A stretch of 64,000 bases of DNA, taken from positions 94,034,489 through 94,098,488 of the forward strand of contig CM077025.1 of NCBI GenBank assembly GCA_039090855.1, given 5' to 3'. The position numbers and the translations under genes are program-made. Numbering within the stretch: position 1 is the stretch's first letter; the number at the start of each line of letters is the position of its first letter. This DNA is from Macrothele yani. Its lineage: Eukaryota > Arthropoda > Arachnida > Araneae > Macrothelidae. The notes beneath the pieces were generated by a model that was not told the DNA's origin, did no database searches, and saw only the letters and a list, made by a program, of their open reading frames with translations. Below are positions 1 to 11,395 of the stretch, piece by piece.

Positions 1-19
1 ATCTGTAATGTTATGCCGA

Positions 20-650
20 TCGACTATTTTTTACGCTTTCCAACCGTAGGTTGAAGAAGCGTATGTGATTCAGCTTTGCCTGTCGGTCTGTCTCTCTGTC
101 CGCACGATAGCTCGCGTAAAAAACGGTTCGGTTTCGATGAAACTTTAGTATGTGGTAGGGAACAACCTTGGGACAAACCCTGTTGAAAATGGACGAAATG
201 GGGTCAAAGGTCAGGACATAGGAGCGGGATCTATTCCATCGTCCGTATGCGTCATAACTTATGTAAAAGTGCTTCGATTGCAACAAAACTTGATCATGTT
301 GTTCCAGAGGTATACTGAACCAGTTCTGTTCTACTGAATATAATAGAAATGGGGTCAAAGGTCAGGGCACAGGCACGATATTTATTAAACAGCTATTATT
401 CTCATAACTTGACTAAAAATGCTTGTACTGCGACAAAACATTAGTATGTACTTCCGGAAGTATACTAAACCAATTCTTTTTAATAAAATCGAAATGGGGT
501 CAAAGGTCAGGGCACAGGAGCAAGATTTATTCTACAGCCATCATAGCATGTGTAATAACTTGAGTAGAAATGCTTCTATTTCAACAAAACTTTAGTATGT
601 TGTTCCGGAGGTATACTGAACGAATCAATAGTGAGGGTAGGGTGGAAGGT
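20..650. repeat. ~148-bp tandem repeat with AGGTCA-type DR1 motifs
   Basis: About four diverged copies of a ~145-151-bp unit. Each carries a block like acaaaactttagtatgt, then ggtatactgaac, then the conserved 14-mer GGGGTCAAAGGTCA at 200-213, 351-364 and 496-509 (spacing 151 and 145 bp). The first copy is preceded by a gtcggtctgtctctctgtccg tract resembling the (GACG)n-rich tracts near 11.1 and 22.0 kb. The 14-mer fits a direct repeat of AGGTCA-like half-sites spaced by one base. The short ORFs crossing the array have no family features and look spurious. Confidence 0.7.
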
Positions 651-780
651 TTGTCTGCGCACGATTTCTGGTATGTTGGAAAGCGTATCATAATCAATGC
701 ATTGCATGATTTTACTAACTTGCGTACCGCTATTATGACTAAACCGTCAAGAAAAGCGGTTTTCCTAACAGCGTGTTGAA

Positions 781-1105
781 GTATAGAATATTTGGAAAAT
801 TAATAAACTTGTTGAAATGTCAGGACTGTGTTTCCATATTTTTGTGAAGACAAATCTTCCATGTGCATTTCTTGAAATATTCCACGCATCTGTAGCACGG
901 GAAAGTAACAAGGAAAACAGTGGAAGACTGACTTCGGGTTCAGGTTCGTTTCACTATTTTGACAGTGCATATTATGCTGCAATCCTCTACATGACATGTC
1001 CTACAAGAACACGATTTATTAATGTCTAAGGACTTCCTAACAAAACATAAAGGATGTTCAATCATTTTTAGAAAGATTTTCCCGCAATAAAATCAATGTC
1101 TAAAA
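781..1105. other. No gene recognised
   Basis: AT-rich sequence between the tandem array and the mariner remnant. Two overlapping 65-70-codon ORFs on opposite strands show no domain, no repeated motif and no composition shift. I see nothing supportable here. Confidence 0.5.
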
Positions 1106-1484
1106 TAATATTATTTTGTCCTTAAATGTTCTATCTGATAGCCCATTCTCTAGACCATAAACCTACATCTAGATTTCCAAGATAACAAGGGATTTCTTAA
1201 AATTGGTAGTGGTATTTTATTCCACTCCTCTTCCACTGCTTTCCATAGTCCAATCATTGTTTTAGGTCTGCGTTTAGAAGCACTCTTTTTAGCAGTCCGA
1301 AGGCGCAATAGTCCATTGGTGACACATCAGAGGACTTTGAAGGAATATGAGCAAAAGGTATAGACTTGATTCCGGTTTCTTTTTCCATGTTTTAAAGAAA
1401 CAAAGTGGGAGATTTGGATGTATGAGTGGTAGCCTTATTCTAATGGAGTTCTACTCTTTGAAGGCTCTGTAGATAAAGGAATGG
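1106..1484 (-). pseudogene. mariner/Tc1-superfamily transposase, C-terminal part (split by RTE)
   Basis: The minus strand, read across several frames, gives the C-terminal end of a DDE transposase. It includes IPFAHIPSKS, DVSPMDYCAFGLLKR (the proline/aspartate block before the last catalytic acid), then WKAVEEEWNKIPLPILR and SWKSRCR. Several frameshifts and stops make it nonfunctional. The RTE at 1,485-4,667 interrupts the gene, and the N-terminal half resumes at 4,668. Across the junction the minus-strand reading continues through TPIFKEE to a PF/SFIYRAFKE-like segment, as expected for one gene. The exact mariner/Tc1 subgroup is uncertain. Confidence 0.7.
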
Positions 1485-4400
1485 TATGTAAGGTCAGGTG
1501 ATGCGTAACATCACAGCCTCTCCTTGACAAATGTCAACCCCGCCTTCTCGTGGTGCATCCTGTTCCCACTAAAGGGGCTCTGACGACCGCAAATAGCGGT
1601 ATAACTATACCATCGGGATTAGAGGAAATGCTATCCCACACTCACCAACCCGCTTGGCCAGCGTGGTGAGTTATGGCCAAACACCTCCAAAATGACTCTA
1701 CAACTTAAATCTTGGCCCTCAGTCTCCGGCAGCTGGAATGTACCTGGCCAAGGCAGCGGCCAGTGCGACATGAAGGCAGAGGGTGCTAAGAATCCCCGGA
1801 GGACCGGACTAGGCTGCCATTTGATGCTGACCTTGGCTACCTACAACGGACGCTCCCTATCTTCTGATTCAAGGCTTCTTGAATTGGAAGAGGAACTACA
1901 AAGGATCAAGTGGGACATCGTCGGGCTAAGTGAGGTAAGGAGAAAAGGAGAAGATCTCATTGAACTGAAAAGTGGACATCTCTTCTATTATCGTGGGACA
2001 GATACTGTCAGAACTAGTGGTGTTGGATTTATAATAAACAAGAAACTGAAGGATAAAGTAGTAGAAGTTGAAAGTTCCTCTGACAGAGCTGCACGACTCG
2101 TTATCCAACTATCGAGAAGATACCAGGCTCAGATTATTCAAACTTATGCACCCACCACAAGTCATTCTGAAGAAGAAGGAATTGAAGAATTTTATGAGGA
2201 AATTCGTCATCTAAATAATAAAGGTAAGCAGCACTTGAAGATAATTATGGGAGATTTCAATGCAAAAATAGGGCACCGGCAACAGAATGAAACTTCAGTA
2301 GGTAAATTCGGTCACGGCAACAGAAACCAGCGTGGAAATACTCTCGTTGAGTTTGCAGAGGCAGAAGGATTTTTCATCTTGAATTCCTTTTTCAAGAAAA
2401 AGCCACACAGGAAATGGACATGGAGACATCCAATTGGGACGACAAGTGAAATTGATTTTATTATGTGTAACAAAAAATTCGACATCGAAGACTGCAGTGT
2501 GCTGAACAAGTTCAACACAGGTAGTGACCATAGATTGGTGAGATGTAAGATGCACCTCAACACTAAACTGGAACGTGGCAAGCTCATAAGACAAACAAAA
2601 TGTATTGACATAACCAACCTTAAAAAACACCATAATACTTTCAAGTTGGAACTGAAGAACATATTCTCTGCTTTAGAAGGCCTAACATCGGAAGAAGTGG
2701 ATATTTCGGAAGTTAACAGAAAAGTAACCAAAGCTCTTATGGAAACAGCAACAAAATTAGCTGGGTCTAAGAACAAGTTGCATGTAAACAAATTATCAGG
2801 AAAAACGAAAATGTTGATGCAAAAAGAAGAGAGATGAGGACAACTAAAGAAGATGTGACTTCCAAAGTGGAATATATAGAGCTATGCAAGACAGCACGAA
2901 AAAGTATCACTGAAGACGTAAGGAAATTCAACTGTGAGCTAGTGAGGAAAGCAATTGAAAACAACCAAAGCCTAAAGATAGCAAAGGGACATCTCAGTAA
3001 GGGAAGAAAACAGATTATGGCTCTGAGAAAAGAAGATGGTTCTATAACAAGAAATAGAGGCGAAATTTTGACAAGAGTGAAAGATTTCTACTCCAAATTA
3101 TATGAAAGGGATGATACATGTACTCCAGACATCATGAAAGGTACCAGAGTTCTTCCAGTCCTCCCAGCAGAAGTTGCTCATGCAATCAAGAACATGAAGC
3201 GGGGGAAAGCTCCAGGAGAAGATGGAATTACTATAGACATCATACAAGAAGCAAGTGGAGAAATTGAAACAGTACTCGCCCAAATTTTCACTCGATGCCT
3301 TAATGAAGGGAAGATTCCTGAGGATTGGAACAATGCTACAATGATCCTGCTACATAAAAAAGGTGACATTGAGGATCTCAGGAACTACAGACCTATCAGC
3401 CTCCTATCAGTGGTTTATAAAATCTTCACTAAAGTTCTTTCACACCGCTTGAAGGTAACACTGGACATGGCTCAACCGAGAGAACAAGCTGGATTCAGGA
3501 GTGGCTACAGCACAATAGATCATATCCACGTACTGAGAGAACTAATTGAAAGAGCGAGGGAATATGAACTTCCATTGTGCATCGCTTTTATCGATTATGA
3601 AAAAGCCTTTGATTCGGTGAAACCATCAGCAGTTACCACGGCTCTGAAATCCTGCGGTATTGAAGATGCATACATTAATATTATTAATAACATCTATGAA
3701 AATGCAAGTGCAAAGATTCGGCTGTTTGAAAATACAACACACATAAAAATTGGAAAGGGAGTGAGACAAGGTGACACCATATCTCCGAAACTCCTTAATG
3801 CCACATTGGAAAATGTCTTTCAATCACTGAACTGGGAAAACAAAGGGATAAAGATTAATGGAGATTATCTAACCCACCTTCGTTTTGCTGATGACGTAGT
3901 CATTTTTGCAACTACCCCATCAGAGCTGCAGAGTATGATCCAGGAACTTGCTGACAAGAGTAAAGAAGTGGGATTAAAAATGAACTTTCAGAAGACAAAA
4001 GTGATGTTCAATGCTTTTACAAGAAATGAAGATTTATCGATTGATGGAGAAAAACTGGAGATAACAGATACGTATGTTTATCTTGGACAGCAGATATCAA
4101 GTGAGGGTCACATTGATGAAGAAATTAATCGGCGTACAAAACTTGCCTGGAGAGCTTTTGGAAGAAACAGCATAATTTTCAAGAGCAATATGCCATTATG
4201 TCTTAAAAGAAAAGTGTTTGATCAATGCATCCTTCCAGTGCTTACGTATGGTGCAGAGACGTGGACCTTAACTAAAAGAGACATGCAAAGGCTGCAGACA
4301 ACTCAAAGTGGCATGGAGAGGTGCATGCTTGGTATAACCAGGAGAGATAAGAAGAGGAACTCGTGGATCCGAAAAATGACGAGAGTGGAAGACATCATGA

Positions 4401-4667
4401 TCAGAGTTAAATCCCTGAAATGGCAATGGACTGGACATACTGCCAGAAGGACAGACCATAGATGGACAGCCGAAATTTTAGATTGGATTCCAAGGGACAG
4501 GAAAAGACCCAGAAAAAGACCACATGGGAGATGGGTGGATGAAATTCGTAAATATGCGGGAGTGACATGGAGGAGACTGGCACAAGACAGACCGTTGTGG
4601 AGGAAACTTGGGGAGACCTTCGTCCAGCAGTGGATTGATAATGGTTGACAATGATGATGATGATGAT
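1485..4667 (+). mobile_element. RTE-clade non-LTR retrotransposon, copy 1 (near full length)
   Basis: A ~210-bp 5' UTR almost identical to that of the copy at 35,911 is followed by an endonuclease/reverse transcriptase gene. A short (ATG)n microsatellite tail (4,651-4,665) replaces poly(A), which is typical of the RTE clade. The element lies inside a mariner-like transposase gene on the opposite strand. No clear target-site duplication was found. By eye it differs from the 35.9-kb copy by about 1 percent, so insertion is recent. Confidence 0.9.
1692..4648 (+). pseudogene. RTE endonuclease-reverse transcriptase, one frameshift
   Basis: Two ORFs (1,692-2,837, 381 codons; 2,834-4,648, 604 codons) together match the intact 984-codon protein at 36,120-39,074. 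The break is one missing A in an A-run at 2,821-2,825 (five A here, six in the intact copy). The first ORF holds the APE-type endonuclease: NGRSL, GLSEVRR, MGDFNAK and GSDHRLV. The second holds the RT: NYRPISLLSV, AFIDYEKAFDSV, the GKGVRQGD block and the FADD catalytic box, then a C-terminal region ending QQWIDNG. One extra glycine codon and a few missense changes distinguish it. Without the 1-bp deletion it would encode a complete EN-RT, which cuts DNA and primes reverse transcription at the nick. Confidence 0.9.
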
Positions 4668-5277
4668 TTCCTCTTTAAATATAGGAGTCACGACATTATT
4701 TTGGTAATATGTAGAATTGACTTTAACGTTCTTTCCAATGTTTCGTAACTTCACTTTCCTATTGTATGAGATATCAGCAATTATCATGAATCTTTACTGA
4801 AACTTTCTTTGGATTCTTGGAACCCAGTTTGTAAGTATTTTTCTGTTTTTTTTGCGATAGTAAATCGACCTTTTTTGTTACAGTCCTTTAGGAATTCCAT
4901 GCTTCATCAATAGACACAATAGATTCCCATCTCTCTTGGGCTAAGGGGTTTTCATAAAGAAATCTACACCGTGTTTGCTTCCTACCTTGTTCCTAGGCAA
5001 AAGGCGGTCAACATTATGTTTTTTGGTACTTTTCAGACTCAAATCTTTGTTCATTAATTTGTTTACAGTTGATACAGATAGTTTTAACGACTCCTTTGGG
5101 TCGGTGGAGTTTCTTTTAAGACCAGAAGCCTTACTTTTGAAATAGTCGTAAAAGTACAAACCGTCTTTGGATATTCGTTTGGTGTTCTTTTTCCTGTTAA
5201 AAACCATGCTTGACAGAGCTAGTTTAAGGATCCGCTTGGTCTGTAGCACTACTAACAGCGGGGATGCTCTCCAGAGA
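4668..5277 (-). pseudogene. mariner/Tc1-superfamily transposase, N-terminal part
   Basis: The minus-strand ORF at 4,941-5,297 contains a helix-turn-helix-like segment (KESLKLSVSTVNKLMNKDLSLK). It is followed in broken frames by LLPRNKVGSKHG and ERWESIVSIDEA, the start of the catalytic domain. The downstream half lies at 1,106-1,484 beyond the RTE insertion. The upstream end abuts the Tc1 element at 5,278, and no earlier N-terminus was recognised on the far side of that element. Old and inactivated. Confidence 0.65.
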
Positions 5278-6517
5278 TAAACTATATTGCCGGACATCTA
5301 GAAGAGAAACACAACATAGCAGTTATTGACATACGTTAGTACGGTGTTGGTTCACCTTTGGCCTTCATGCATGCGCTGACCCTTTGAAACATGCTTTCGA
5401 CAGGGTTTTGGAACACAGCGATAGGTATGCACTTCCATTCAATACATAATGCTGCCGCAAACTGTTGCTGAGTAGTAGGCCTTGGTTCCAAACCTCTTAT
5501 GTGGCGCTCTAATTTGTTCCATAGGTGCTCTATGGGATTAAGATCAGGGTTCTGTGCTGGGCAGTCAACACTCTTCACGGAATAATCGTTAAACCACGTC
5601 GCAACAGCCTTTGCTTTATGGCTCGGCGTATTATCCAGATGGTACCAACAAGGCTCGGTTCCATAGTATTGCCACCGAGCTGATAAGGCATAATTGTCCA
5701 GAATATTGAGGTAGCCGTGCTGGTTAACAGGTTTGTCTGCGATAACCAATGGGCATGGACCATACCACGAAAAACACCCCCACACGAGTACACTGCCAGC
5801 TCCAAACGTGACCGTATATAGGAAGAGTACACTGTGGTAAATAGCGTTCCCCGGCTGCCGCCATACCCACACACGGCCTTCAGACTGATGGATCGTGTAT
5901 CTGGATTCATCAGTCCATAGGACCCGTTTCCATTGATCTACGGTACACGATAAATGTTCTGTGCATCATGCTAAATGACGAGTTGCATTACGAGTGGAGT
6001 TGAAAGGCTTATGAGCAGCCACACGACCACGGTAGACCATGGAATGAAGCTCTCTACGAATGATACGTATACATACCGAGGTTCCATCATTTTTACTCAC
6101 CTGCACACTGAGGTCTTGTGCAGTACTCCGTCGATTAGCTGTAACGACTCTCCTGAGGCTTCGACGTCCTCTATCGCCGATTTCCTTTGGTCTGCAGGTT
6201 CGTTTTGCTACTTCAGGCACGCCATGTGTCTTCCACATATTCAGTGCGTCCAAAACAGTTGACTTGGGTATGTTTAAACACCTCTCGGTTTCTCTTATGG
6301 ACAACCCACTAATATAACGCCCAACAATCTTTCCTTTCTCAAAGTCAGTTCTCCCTCGCCGCGACATTTTCACTCAACCTCACAGTGCGATATGATCGCG
6401 GTCAGCTGAAGACTTGTTTTTATACCGTTTGCAGCTGTACCGGGCATCTTAACAACGCAGAGGATCCGTTCATTTGTTTTTGAAGTGTTGTCCGGCGACT
6501 TTTATCAATAAAGTCTA
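5278..6517 (-). mobile_element. Tc1-like DNA transposon A
   Basis: Terminal sequences match those of the related element at 16,313-17,635, whose end reads TACACTATATTGACAAAAGT. The left end here (taaactatattg, then ccggacatctag) has lost about ten internal bases. The right end (ccggcgacttttatcaataa, then agtcta) is diverged. A minus-strand transposase occupies most of it. It abuts the older mariner gene and may have inserted into it. Confidence 0.8.
5336..6373 (-). pseudogene. Tc1-like transposase (element A), frameshifted
   Basis: The start ATG at 6,373 opens a paired helix-turn-helix region (SRRGRTDFEKGKIVGRYISG, LSIRETERCLNIPKSTVLDA), then RELHSMVYRGRVAAHKPF. After a frame break the catalytic part (5,336-5,872) shows GSVLVWGCFSWYGP, a YHLDNTPSHKAKAV block where the second aspartate would lie, and NPDLNPIEHLWNKLERH with the last acidic residue. 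It ends KAKGEPTPY-stop. Overall length is close to the ~340 residues usual for Tc1. The first catalytic aspartate lies near the frame break, so no single intact product is possible. Confidence 0.85.
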
Positions 6518-8236
6518 TATATTTTGCATCTTCCTCGCAGAGAGGGGAAAAATGACTGAATGATGGTAACCTTGGGTATTACTGAAAGAAAAAAATGGTA
6601 ATTATTCATAAATTTATTCAATGTAATTCATAGAACAACAGATATTTTAATAGTTGATCTATTAGTTGACAACAGTTGATCTCTAAAGCTACCTTCAGGA
6701 TGACGTAGCTGAAAATATTTTCTGGTATTATCCTGGAATTAATTAAACCACTTCCTATGCTTAACAAATAAACAAACCTAAATATTTTTAGGTGAGTACA
6801 CTTTTTATTAAAGTTCAGTTAGTTACATGGCTCAGATGAAGCGTTTACGAGACTTGGCAATCGAAAACTCATCAATTATCCTCGAGGCGTTCTTTTCTCT
6901 CGTAACTCATGCTCAACGCTCATCAAAGAGTACCACTCTTTGATAAGTTCCACTTGTTTTCCCATACTGGCTGTTACTTCGTTCTTGATTCGTTTTAATT
7001 TTGTAAAACGCGTTCACCACTGCAGTTGGTAACCATCATAAGTCTTCAACATAATCTTGATAATATACCTATAAAAGAAAATTTCTAATTCCCTTTCTTT
7101 TATTAAATATATCGCTTATTTTACATTTAGAGATGATAATCCATAATTTTGTCAGTGTCTTTTAGTTGCGGAATACAAATACTTCTCTTCGTAAGGAGCA
7201 AAAACATAACTTTCTATCCACATCTTGTTTACGTGCGCTATTTTTTTAGCCCACGATATTTAACCGCAACAGATGTTTCTTCCTGTTCATCTAACACGCT
7301 GTTGCCAGTTTCAGTTCTTTGAACTTCTATTATTTTCTGTAATTTCCTATCAAAGACGTTCCGAAAATGTGTGCGAGCATCCACTATACTAATCACTGCA
7401 TTCTGAAAATCTTTGATATTTGTTAGGAAGTAATGAAATAAAGTTCCAGTGGTAGTTAACGTTTTACCCGGGAAATTGTTTCTTTTGGTTTTGTTGGTAA
7501 GTAAGGACATTTATTCAGAAAAGAAAGTTCCCTTGAGAATGAAACGCATCTAAAGTTTGAAAAGAGCTCATATGAAGAAGTCTGCAGAAAAATCTGACGC
7601 CTTTGCCTTTGAAATGTCAGAAGCAATCGCTTCACAGCTCAGTCGACAGCGCAAAAGAGTTCACACATCAGCAGAATCTGAGCTTTAAAAATATTCCCTT
7701 ACTTTCTCAACAACAACAACAAAACAAAACAAAAAAACAGCTGTCTCTAGGATTTGGATTCCTGTCAGCGGAATTGCCAAGATACTCTTGAATGTTGTTC
7801 TCCATTATTTTTATGATTAAGGTGTAATAGGAAACATAGCGGACACGCAATAAAATTTTTTTTGCGTAGTCGGAAGTCATGTTCTTGTTCTGGAGAGATG
7901 TTATCTTATATATCACATCAGTGTAATATCCCTGTCCCAATCTCTTTTCCTATGAGCTCCTCAACGCAGGGATGAAAATTTTAAACGAATGCACCAAACC
8001 AATTAATTTTGCTTTAAGTAGAAGCTGAATGTAGACGAATTTAAAATACTGCATTAATTCCCAGTGGTAGCGGATGTTAGTTCTTCCAAAGCGTCTTGGA
8101 AACATAGTCTCAGGGATGTCACACTTAGTTAACTTTGCATTAGGAAAACTCCCGTTTTACATATTTACAGCGGTAACACAGTTCCACGTGATATCCACGT
8201 GACGTGTTGGCTGCTATAAATTATGCATACCTATCT
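6518..8236. other. AT-rich spacer, no recognised gene
   Basis: Nothing with a recognisable family signature. The longest minus-strand ORF (7,238-7,510, 90 codons) contains IVDARTHFRNVFDRKLQKI and IEVQRTETGNSVLDEQEE, which look protein-like. Frames upstream give FYKIKTNQERSNSQYGKTSG and similar, so a decayed transposase or domesticated-transposon fragment is possible, but I cannot name it. Confidence 0.4.
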
Positions 8237-8249
8237 TCTGTATGTAATC

Positions 8250-8540
8250 GGGCCACGGCTGGCCTAGTGGTCAGCGTTCGTGACAGTCATGGAGATAACC
8301 TCAGGTTCGATCCTGGGCAGGTACGAACGTTCGAACCACTAAATACTCGCCATGCGTCGCATGGGCACGTTACGCTGTCGGGCACCGGGTAGTAAACAAG
8401 GGCGTCTTCTGCCTCGCTTCCGGGGACTTTCCTATCGGGCACTCTAGCCCAAATCTCCTATCTTCCTATTTCTAAGCGTTGTTTAAGACCTGGGGTCAAA
8501 CACTCCCTTCCTAAATTCCTCTACATATGATCTGATCTGA
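8250..8540 (+). mobile_element. tRNA-derived SINE, family B, copy 1
   Basis: The head resembles a tRNA with a pol III A box (TGGCCTAGTGGTCAGCG) and B box (GGTTCGATCCT). A ~200-bp unrelated body follows, and the tail is (GATCT)n. A 13-bp target-site duplication, TCTGTATGTAATC, flanks it exactly (8,237-8,249 and 8,541-8,553), fixing both ends. It sits just upstream of a Tc1 remnant. A second, minus-strand copy is at 13.6-13.9 kb. Mobilisation would rely on LINE enzymes; which LINE is unknown. Confidence 0.9.
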
Positions 8541-8570
8541 TCTGTATGTAATCAGTAAACGTTTGCCAGT

Positions 8571-9178
8571 AATGGCGAAACGTGGAGACTTAACCTAATT
8601 TTGACCGCATCCAAAGAGTTGGAGCAGGATTGGATTAACCATGCACAGACATCCAGAAGAGGAGCTCCCAGCGGTCAGCCACGCGTGTTTGAATAAAGAA
8701 GTGAGCGTCCGGTTTCAGGACTGGTATCTCAGCAACTACATGAAACTATTACCCAGCTTACATACCAGTACAACAGCAGTGCAGTTCGACGTATTTCCAC
8801 ATGAACCATGCGCTGTACCTTTTTCGCATTGGTTACCACAGCCGGAGACACACGAAGGTACTCATGATGGAACCCAGTCATCCCGAACAATGCTTCTCAT
8901 GTGTCAAAAGGCGTCAGGAATGGACCCTCGACAGATGGAAGAAGGTCGTATGGAGTGAAGAGTCCCATTTACTGCTGAAGCATGTTGATGGCCATGTTCG
9001 CATATGTCGTAAGCTGCATGAAGCGCTATCACGTGATTTCACAACTAGGGTTCAACAGGCCGGTACAGGTGGTGTTCTAGTCTGGGAAGCTTTTTCATGG
9101 CAAGACCTAGTTCTCTTGTTATCATCCCACAAACACTGAATGGCGGAAACACTGAATGAAACTCCCGAATGACTAAAT
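8571..9178 (+). pseudogene. Tc1-like transposase remnant (element B)
   Basis: Frames on the plus strand give MAKRGDLT near 8,572, then LGYHSRRHTK-like, WTLDRWKKVVWSEESHLLLKHVDG (first catalytic region; the usual S-D-E-S is S-E-E-S here) and GTGGVLVWEAFSWQDL. The rest of the catalytic domain is missing because the sequence runs into the repeat block at 9,183. Frameshifts are numerous. It is the same transposase subgroup as the fragment at 61.2-61.6 kb. Confidence 0.7.
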
Positions 9179-9182
9179 CTTT

Positions 9183-9360
9183 TGGGTCCTGGGGCTACTT
9201 TCGATTTTAGTGCACACTGGCGGTAGACTAATAAGTTATCTGACAAAAGTCGTAGGGGAGGGGGGACTTGGCAATGACATCATAATAAACACTAGAAAAA
9301 TAAATAATTATTCATATTTGAAGCGTACAAAATGCATTTAAAACAATACAAACAAGAAAG
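9183..9360. repeat. Direct repeat, left copy, bracketing the 9.4-11.2 kb array
   Basis: About 178 bp beginning gggtcctggggctactttcg and ending aacaagaaag. It recurs in the same orientation at 11,217-11,390 with roughly 85-90 percent identity by eye. Similarity may extend a little outward (aatgaaact on both sides). The arrangement could be the terminal repeats of a noncoding element or simply two units of a larger tandem repeat. Confidence 0.75.
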
Positions 9361-11216
9361 TTGACACCGAATTTTCGGGTGAATAAGCACATCTTTGAAT
9401 CCGTTCTGACGCAAATTAAATTTATCAAAACTATTCAAAGTCAATGGAACCGGTATGGAAAACAATAGATCTGACGAAAGAAAAAAGATTTTCAATCGGG
9501 TTTTTAATCCCTCAGATATTGCTGTAAACGGAATCGCGAGCTTACGAACTCTTAGAAACAGAGATATCGACAAAAATAAGATGTGGCTTTACGTCCCCTG
9601 GTGGGAAAACCATGCATTATTTTAGGATGAAAGTATTCTCAAAAGGTTTATCCGTATGAGCGGTATCGGTCGAAGAAAAAAATTAGTCGAGTTTTCAGGA
9701 GCCCAGATTTTGCAACAAATACTTCAGAAGCAGAAATTAACACTTATGACCCCTGGGGGCTAAACTATTCTTTACCAAACATTAGAAATTATGTGAAAAA
9801 TATTTTCCATCAGGTCTTGAATGCGATACAGGAAGAATTTTTCAAATCAGAGCTTTAGGAGCAGAAATAACGCAGAAAACGCAATTTACCTTTGTGCCCC
9901 CTAGCGGAAAGTGTATGATTTACTTGAAAATTTTGAATTTATAAGAAAAACATTTCGCATCGGAAACACTATCCAACAAAGAAGGAATTTTTCAAATCGT
10001 ACTCTTAGAAGTAAAGATATTGACAAAAAATAAGATATACATCTACGCCCCCTGGCGTAGAAACCATGCATTTTCTCAAGAAGAAAATTTTCCCAAAAGG
10101 TTTGTCGACGTGAGTAGTATCGGTCAACAAACGACGTTTTTTTTTAATCGAGAATTTAGAAACTCATATTTTGCTGCAAATACAACAGAAGCGGAAATTA
10201 AGATTTACGCCCCCTGGTGGCCAAACTATTTTTTTACAAAAATTAGAAATTATGTGCAAACGATTTCCCATAAGTAGATGTATCCGGTGCAGAAATAATT
10301 TTTCAAATCGGAGATTTAGAAGCAGAGATATCGGGAAAACGCAATTTACCGCTACGCCCCCTAGCGGAAAGTCTATGAATTACTTGAAAATTTTGAAATT
10401 ATATGAAAAACATGTCACACGGAAAACACTATCCAACAAAGAAGGAATTTTTCAAATCGGACTCCTAGAAGTAGAGATATTGACAAAAATAAGATGTACA
10501 TCTACGCCACCTGGCGGAGAAACTGTGAATACTTTAAGACAAAAATATTCCGAAAAGGTTTATCGATGTGAGTGGCATCTGTCCACGAAAGAATTTTTTA
10601 ATCGATATTTTAGAAGCTACGATTTTATGGCAAATACATCAGAAGCAAAAATTAACACTTACGCCCTCTGGTGGCCAAAGTATTCTGTACCAAAAATTAT
10701 TATATGCAAAAGATTTTCCATCAGGAGATGTATCCGCTGAAGAAAAAATTTTTCATATCGGAGATTTATAAGAAGAGTTATCGGGGGAAATGTAATTTAC
10801 TTTTACGCCCCGGAGCGGGAAATCTATGCGTAATTTGAAAAAGTAACTATAACTAAAATACTCTTCGACATAAATGGAATCGAAAGATATAAATTTTTTT
10901 TCAATCGGATGTTAAGAAGCAAATATGTGGAATAAAACGTATTTTTGAATTCGACATCATCTGCATTTACGCCCTCTACCGGCGAAATTGTACATCGTAA
11001 AAAAAGAGCGAAATAAAGGGTCATCATTTGCATATTTCAAGCTTAACAATGCAAAAAGAATTTTTTAAAATCGGACTAATCGTTGCTGTGATATCGTGGG
11101 TACAGGCGGACGGATGGACTGACGGACGGACAAACCGATAACAGAAGCACGATTTTTTTTTACCAAAGACGTGCTAAAAAGAATAATAAAAAAAAGGAAT
11201 AATGAAACTTCTCAAT
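9361..11216. repeat. Degenerate ~150-bp tandem array (CCCCCTGGCGG family)
   Basis: Successive units share a tacgccccctggcgg-type motif (for example 9,592, 10,045, 10,512), a ttttcaaatcgga/ctttagaagcagagat segment and a gaaaattttgaaattat segment. Three slightly different units make a ~450-470-bp super-period. No coding capacity: ORFs such as 10,171-10,740 merely read through the repeat. Reverse-complement relatives lie at 21,990-22,254 and 24,538-26,033. It ends in a (GGAC)n-like tract near 11,100. Confidence 0.8.
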
Positions 11217-11390
11217 GGGTCCTGGGGCTACTTTCGATCTAAGTGCACATTGGCGGTCGACTAATAAAAAATCTGAAAAAATTCGTATGAGGAGAGGGAA
11301 CCTGGCAAAGGCATCATAATAAACATCCCAAAAAGAAATAATTACTTATGTTTGAAGCGTAAAAAATGCATTTAAAACAATACAAGAAAG
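11217..11390. repeat. Direct repeat, right copy
   Basis: The partner of 9,183-9,360, in the same orientation. It starts gggtcctggggctactttcg and ends acaagaaag. It is followed immediately by a minus-strand Tc1 fragment. Confidence 0.75.
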
Positions 11391-11395
11391 AATAA

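Noticed and set aside
10020..10771. Overlapping ORFs of 67-189 codons
   Set aside because: They are translations of the ~150-bp tandem repeat. The periodic TPPGG motif follows the DNA period.
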